Assembly (NCBI GenBank): GCA_964017155.1
Contig: OZ024857.1
Location: 8,601,690-8,665,689, forward strand
From: Oasisia sp. SBJ-2009
Lineage: Eukaryota > Annelida > Polychaeta > Sabellida > Siboglinidae
Reading direction: 5' to 3'
Length of the DNA: 64,000 bases
A program made the translations under genes and the position numbers. Numbering within the stretch: position 1 is the first letter of the stretch; each line of letters begins with the position of its first letter. The notes beneath the pieces are model-generated. The model was not told the DNA's origin. It saw nothing but the letters and a program-made list of their open reading frames with translations, and did no database searches. Positions 1 to 64,000 of this stretch are shown here, piece by piece.

Positions 1-247
1 AATTTTGCTCCATTCTTCATTCAGTCACGCAAAATGTAATAATAGTACACCTGCTGTGCATATACCACTTACGAAAAGTCGTACTCAAGTGTGTGCGCGC
101 ACGTGTGTGTTTTTGCGTATGTGTGCACGCATGTGTGCGCGTGTGTGGTGTATGCATGTATAACGTGCGTGTGCGAGAAAGGAGCAAGTGCGTGTGCATG
201 CTAGCTGCCTCCACTCTCGGTGCTTGACTTCTGTCTGTCTGTTTCAG
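1..247. other. intron of the ankyrin gene with a GT-rich simple repeat
   Basis: This is the 3' part of an intron of the ankyrin-repeat gene. It holds an imperfect GT/GC alternating tract at about 90-175 and ends in a pyrimidine-rich stretch and the acceptor TTTCAG at 242-247. I see no exon in it. Confidence 0.6.
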
Positions 248-349
248 AACGGCTACACGGCCCTCACCCGGGCCATCGTCTTCAACCAGCCGGCCGTGGT
301 CGACGCACTCATCACGGAGAGGCCCGCCCTCAAGGCTATCCCCGACAAC
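248..349 (+). CDS. ankyrin gene, coding exon a
   Basis: 34 codons in phase 0, from NGYTALT to IPDN. The acceptor is TTTCAG at 242-247 and the donor is GTGAGT at 350-355. The exon encodes one ankyrin repeat and is GC-rich compared with the flanking introns. Confidence 0.8.
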
Positions 350-2793
350 GTGAGTCGCCAGTCCCAGTCATCCCTCCCCACGGTCACGTGTCTTCTCGTC
401 TTCCGAGTTCGCTCTCTTTAATCCTCCCCATTGTCGCGTCACTCTCTGTCAGCCTGTTCTTATGCCCTATTTTACCTCGCCCAGTCATTTCTACAATGAG
501 AGCATCTTATGTCACCCCCTACACGCGTCGTCTCTCCACCCTATCCTGTCTTCCGGTTGCACAAATATACCCCGTCCCGTAGTCACCCGCCTAAACCGAT
601 GTCGAATACTTTTTTATTATTTCTCTGCAATTTAGCGTGAATTATCTCATTTGCTTGCAATTGGAGACAATAGATTTGACCTTATGGATTGTTTGGGACC
701 AGTGCTTTGGGATTACTGTGGTGAAAGTGGTTAAACCGATTATGTCACTGTGTTCCATCCATATTGCACGGCTGACGTTGGCAGCATATGCTGCATAATA
801 GGACGTCACATTCTGCTCTAGTCCACGTTCTTACTCCTCCCATTGTGCTTGTCTGCCGCCAGTGTAACCGCTACCCTCTCCATTATGCCTACGCACTCCC
901 GGCTGACCAGAGTCGACCCATGGTCAAGCTGCTGTTCGGACGTCACGCCGAGGACACGGAACACAAAGTGGACAAGGTACGTGGTCGTTCTGGCAGACCA
1001 CATTTAGTAGGGGTTCATCCGCTATTCCCAACGAAAGTGTTCCCTGTAGATAACAATACGCGTGAACAAGGCCCATAGCTGACGGGTCGAAACGTCGTAC
1101 TCATTGACAAATTTATGCTTCAAAGTAAGTTAAAATCATACAATAAACCATTCTTGGAGCCATGAACAATAATTATATTCAGTAACAATACACAAGTTGT
1201 TTGTGAGTTTCAGTGAGGACTAGCGTAGTGATGAGCGAGTAGAAATTACATTTTTGTGCAGCGTTGTATCAGAGCTGTTAAATTATGACAGATGTCTTTC
1301 TGTGTTTTTCTGCGTATTGATACAGGTATCATTTTGATTTGTGATGGCAACAAGGCGAACCACTACCCGGTTCTAGCAGAAATGAAGGGGTGTCAGATTG
1401 GAAAGCAATTTGTGGGAAAGTGACATATTCAAATTTCACGAATTTTCCGGAGCACTTCTGTCAAATTAGGTTAACAATGATGTGAACTTTTCAGATGACC
1501 TTTGACCGCCTTGTGTACATCTTTTTTCACTATTTTTAAAACATGAAGCAGCCTTGTTAGCAATGCGTGTCAACTCTGCTTCTCGCCTCCGGTTCCAGGA
1601 CGGTCGCGAAGCTGTCGAGTACAAGGACATGCGCGGACAGATAGAACTACTGCAGATGCTACACGACGCACGCACTCTCGACGCCTACCAGAAGGTAGGT
1701 GAACACGACGGTTGTCAGTTGGAGTCGTGGCAGTTCGTATCAGCTTCGCGTGTCAGGGGTCGCTTCAAGCTGATTACGTCAGTAGGAGTTCTTTTCTACT
1801 CCTAAAAAAGCGTTACGATTGGCAATGCCAATAAACTAGTTCAACCCGTTAAATCAAACATTCTTCGTAGGGGATTTGCCAGGGGTAGTTTGCAGGGAAA
1901 ACACCCCTGGATTGCGAGGATGGTTCTTATACTAGAGGAGTGAACCGTTCGCTTCTATATGGTATGTGCTGTATATTTTATACGGTATATGGTACACTAT
2001 ACGTTTTTCCACTACAGGCGTTCCACATGCTATGTATTGGAAATGTATGGTTTTGTAAGAGGCGCCACATTTTGGCTTGGTAGGACAACACAATTGATCG
2101 AATTGTACTATGTGCCCTTCTGGACGTGAACTTTTATCGGCAGGTGACCTGTATACAAAAGTTCAGGACTTGGATGCTCACTAATAGGATGTTATTTGGG
2201 GCTTAATATGACCATTATATACAGGTTACCATTGTGGACAGGTGGTGGCCAAGGCAGGTTTCCTGTAAATACAACGTTATTGCCACCCAATATAAGGCAT
2301 ACACAGTTGCTATTTATCATTTTCTGCCAACATTTTTGCTTTAACGGACAGTACAGTTCACCATCTTTGTGCAGCCATATAGGTAGGCGAAGGCATGCTG
2401 TTTCCATATGCCTGTCTTGCGCTGTTGTCTGAAGATAGCGTTCTTCCAGTATTCGTCCCTCCACCGTTTTGCAAAAGATCGCAGACGTGGTCGAACAAAT
2501 CAGAAGACGAAATTGGATTTGGGCAGGGCACCTCAATAGCATACGAGATAACCGATGGACATCGCGTATCACTGGAAACGTTACTGAGGGAAACGATGTA
2601 GAGGCTGACCGGCGAGACGATGCCAAATATATGTAGATGCTGTTGATACCGTATAAACGCTGAACGTTTTTGTGCTGTACTGACGTGAACGATTTAATGT
2701 AATTTTGGTTTGCAGCGTGGACCACCTTTGGGAGAATTTCCAGAAGAAGCCGTGATATTAACAGAAGACCAGAACAACAGCAGCCGGAAGTGA
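248..2793 (+). CDS. ankyrin-repeat protein, C-terminal part (4 exons)
   Basis: The gene continues left of the window; only the last 129 residues are here. Coding exons are 248-349, 863-976, 1599-1694 and 2716-2793 (TGA). All four begin and end in phase 0, and all acceptors (AG) and donors (GT) are canonical. The product shows two to three degenerate ankyrin repeats: exon 1 reads NGYTALTRAIVFNQPAVVDA, exon 2 starts CNRYPLHYAYA and contains MVKLLF, and exon 3 reads DGREAVEYKDMRGQIELLQM. These have the TPLH-like turn and the LL helix of the ankyrin fold. The last exon is a polar tail with acidic residues ending NNSSRK. Ankyrin repeats are protein-binding scaffolds; the partner and family cannot be told from this end of the protein. 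The gene converges with KIF21. Exon calls are strong; family identity beyond ankyrin is open. Confidence 0.82.
863..976 (+). CDS. ankyrin gene, coding exon b
   Basis: 38 codons in phase 0, from CNRYPLHYAY to HKVDK. The acceptor is GCCGCCAG and the donor is GTACGT. It encodes an ankyrin-like helix pair (PLHYAYA, then MVKLLFGRHAED). Confidence 0.8.
1599..1694 (+). CDS. ankyrin gene, coding exon c
   Basis: 32 codons in phase 0, from DGREAVEYKD to LDAYQK. The acceptor is TTCCAG and the donor is GTAGGT. It encodes a third, divergent ankyrin-type helix pair with IELLQMLHDA. Confidence 0.8.
2475..2640 (+). mobile_element. LINE C-terminal relic, RTE-like
   Basis: The + strand conceptual translation of about 2485-2630 reads VVEQIRRRNWIWAGHLNSIR and then DNRWTSRITG. 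This is the WxWAGHxxRxxDNRWTxR signature common at the C-terminus of RTE-like and related LINE polymerases. It lies in the last intron of the ankyrin gene and is short and decayed. Confidence 0.5.
2716..2793 (+). CDS. ankyrin gene, last coding exon
   Basis: 25 codons plus TGA. The acceptor TTTGCAG ends at 2715. The peptide starts RGPPLGEFPEEAVILTEDQ and ends NNSSRK. It is a polar C-terminal tail outside the ankyrin fold. Confidence 0.75.
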   Translation, partial: RGPPLGEFPEEAVILTEDQNNSSRK

Positions 2794-3368
2794 CGAGTGA
2801 TGACGTCAGTCAGTGATGGCGGTGTGAACAAGTTCTAAAAGCGACAATCTTTGTTTATTTAAAGGAAACTAATTAAGAAAACGTAACACTGCTAAGGATA
2901 AGAAAGCGGTACATTTGTTGTCAGCATGTGACCAATGGAATATTACTTCGTGGATCTGACAAGGCCAATGCCAGGCGAACGGAAGATATTGAATGTTGCA
3001 CCAAAGTAATATATTTTTAATGCACGTTTTGAGATATTATTCACGAGTGTATGCTTATTATTACGTAGCTGGTATGAAAATGTTACGTTGCGGTGTCTTC
3101 CATCAATGTGTGGATTTTAATGTAAATTTTTTTAATGTACAAACAAAAACAGTTATAATTGTGTATTATGCTAATCATGTAGATTATCTATCCATATGTA
3201 TTTAAATTGTACATGATGCATGTGTGCGTATTTATACAGCACGAACTGGAATCCTATTTCAGTTAAAATGTGTGTCGTTAGAAAACAATTGAATTATCTG
3301 ATGAACAACTCAAGGAACATTTGGTAATTCATTCAATCAGACTATTGCATCTTTTCTATGCAAAATAT

Positions 3369-3374
3369 TTTATT
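3369..3374 (-). terminator. KIF21: candidate poly(A) signal AATAAA, KIF21
   Basis: Reading the - strand downstream of the KIF21 stop codon, this is the first exact AATAAA I find, about 1.04 kb after the stop. It lies 44 bp inside the probable 3' UTR of the convergent ankyrin gene. Confidence 0.35.
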
Positions 3375-3417
3375 ATTAGTCTTACTATGTACATTACAAA
3401 TATACAAACGTTTGCCT

Positions 3418-3423
3418 AATAAA
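3418..3423 (+). terminator. candidate poly(A) signal AATAAA, ankyrin gene
   Basis: Exact AATAAA about 625 nt after the ankyrin stop codon. No experimental support is visible. Confidence 0.4.
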
Positions 3424-3915
3424 CATATACACAGTGCACTGTTATTTTACAAGGGTGTACTTCTCAGTTAGAAGGTACCTCGTGTTGCTTGAAGCATATA
3501 TATTCTTCCGTGACATATATTCAGTCAAATGGTTCAACAACCTACTTGGTGCTACTGCACAAATTCACATTCAATTACCTTAACTTAGTCAAGTCTTAAC
3601 TCTGTGCTTTCTGAATTTCAGAAAGCCAAGCTAGTTTGAAATAACAAATGCAAAAAACAGTGCAAGTAATGAACAAGCCGTGAACTGGTTTTGTGAACTC
3701 AAACTTATACCCAGTATAAAGAGCAGAAGAGACTGGATGTGATGGTGGAGGGGTTGTGGAATCAGGAATCATATTATGTTAGCAGGATATGGGGGAATTA
3801 GTACACTCAGAAAAGAGGGGATAGGGATAGCTGGACATTGCCACTACAAATGTGGGGAAAGTAGGATTTTTAAACTTCGGGTGGTGGGGATGATTGGATA
3901 GCGAAACTAGGAAGG

Positions 3916-3962
3916 AACTGTTGGATCTTGACATATTTCAGATATGTCAAGATCCAACAGTT
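3916..3962. repeat. perfect 21-bp inverted repeat, 5-nt loop
   Basis: The arms are 3916-3936 and 3942-3962, fully complementary, separated by TTCAG. As RNA from either strand it would fold into a perfect 21-bp hairpin. It lies in the probable KIF21 3' UTR. Confidence 0.9.
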
Positions 3963-4414
3963 AGGGATGAGAGAATCTTGAAACATCAGAAGAAATATGA
4001 AGACAAATCGGGGATTGTGTGACCCCAGTAAGCAGAGAGATTGGGGTTGGTCAAGTTGATAGAGGGCAGGGTTTGGGTGGACAGTGGGGTGTTTGCGGGC
4101 AGATCCTTGTCACTCTGAGGGCAAGACTTTGGCAAGTCATGAAAACTCGGTAAACACAAAAACGAAGCACATCCTGAAGACAACACAAATATGTCGACAA
4201 CTGAAAGTTCTGCCAACTCTACTTGGGTGGGTAATAGGACAACTGTCTTAACGCTAAATTCCTGTACAGAAGCGCCATATCACATCATTACATGGTGTTC
4301 ACTGTAGAGGGAGTTGAACTAACACACGTTCCTCCCTCGGGCCTATGTCAGTCTCTCGTGGATCCTTTGTACAGTAACCATGGCAACAGTATTGTGACTG
4401 TGGCAGGTACTACA

Positions 4415-63840
<59,426 letters not shown>

Positions 63841-64000
63841 CTAGAAGACAACAGATGACGTCATTATGTCAACAAAGTCTAACGAGTCAATCACAGTATA
63901 AAAATTAAGTGTTTTATGAGAGCTACTTGACCTTGATTAGGTCAAAAAACATGTCTGCCGAACAAACCTAGTCATATATTTTGTGGACATTTCTGGTTTT
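63841..64000 (-). other. KIF21: KIF21 intron upstream of w1
   Basis: Intron sequence with the acceptor TCTTCTAG at 63848-63841. The motor-domain exons lie outside the window. Nothing else recognised. Confidence 0.5.

Larger units (their letters stand above)
2794..3440 (+). other. probable 3' UTR of the ankyrin gene
   Basis: AT-rich, without coding signal, following the TGA at 2791-2793. A canonical AATAAA at 3418-3423 is the best polyadenylation signal, which would give a 3' UTR of roughly 650 nt. The exact end is an inference. Confidence 0.45.
3374..4414 (-). other. KIF21: probable KIF21 3' UTR
   Basis: This is the sequence between the KIF21 TGA (4415-4417) and the first downstream AATAAA on the - strand. 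It contains no splice or coding signals that I can support, and a perfect 21-bp inverted repeat at 3916-3962. Confidence 0.4.

Noticed and set aside
2192..2725. 177-codon - strand frame in the last ankyrin intron
   Set aside because: It runs antisense across a LINE relic and the last ankyrin exon, and shows no domain. The + strand reading (WAGH...DNRWT) explains the region better.

Overview
This is a eukaryotic, intron-rich window from an invertebrate animal. The protein similarity of the main gene, the tRNA-derived SINE with a TATAGCGC-type tail, the degenerate LINE 3' ends and the abundance of foldback elements and minisatellites suggest a lophotrochozoan, most likely a mollusc. The taxon is an inference and cannot be fixed from sequence alone.

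Layout. (1) Positions 248-2793 on the + strand hold the last four coding exons of an ankyrin-repeat gene whose 5' part lies left of the window. (2) Almost everything else, 4415-63840 on the - strand, is one gene: the stalk and C-terminal WD40 propeller of a kinesin-4 family motor of the KIF21 type. I could join 26 coding exons (1178 residues) in one continuous phase-consistent frame. The motor domain lies beyond position 64000. The first exons here (63.8-41.5 kb) encode the neck and coiled coils, the middle ones (35.6-19.6 kb) a Ser/Thr/Pro-rich linker, and the last ones (17.8-4.4 kb) seven WD40 blades, ending in a 61-nt coding exon 5.9 kb from its neighbour. The two genes converge tail to tail near 3.4 kb. 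(3) Inside a 10.6-kb KIF21 intron, on the opposite strand, a single-exon open reading frame at 23587-24687 encodes an unrecognised 366-residue basic, low-complexity protein.

The introns are unusually full of repeats: a 4.2-kb 45-bp minisatellite with higher-order structure (54.9-59.1 kb), a 2.6-kb 38-bp minisatellite (36.9-39.5 kb), a 2.4-kb 20-bp minisatellite (60.0-62.4 kb), a 440-bp TG tract, smaller arrays, at least three SINE copies, five LINE tails, two TTAA-flanked MITEs, two long foldback elements and a tandem element pair with different cores.

The most striking pattern is that several tandem arrays are built from KIF21 splice junctions. Each repeat unit carries the last or first 5-24 nt of an exon together with the authentic donor or acceptor, so the intron contains one to nine decoy splice sites beside the real one. 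I see this clearly at five junctions and more weakly at two or three others. One decoy would extend an exon in frame by 24 residues between two WD40 blades.
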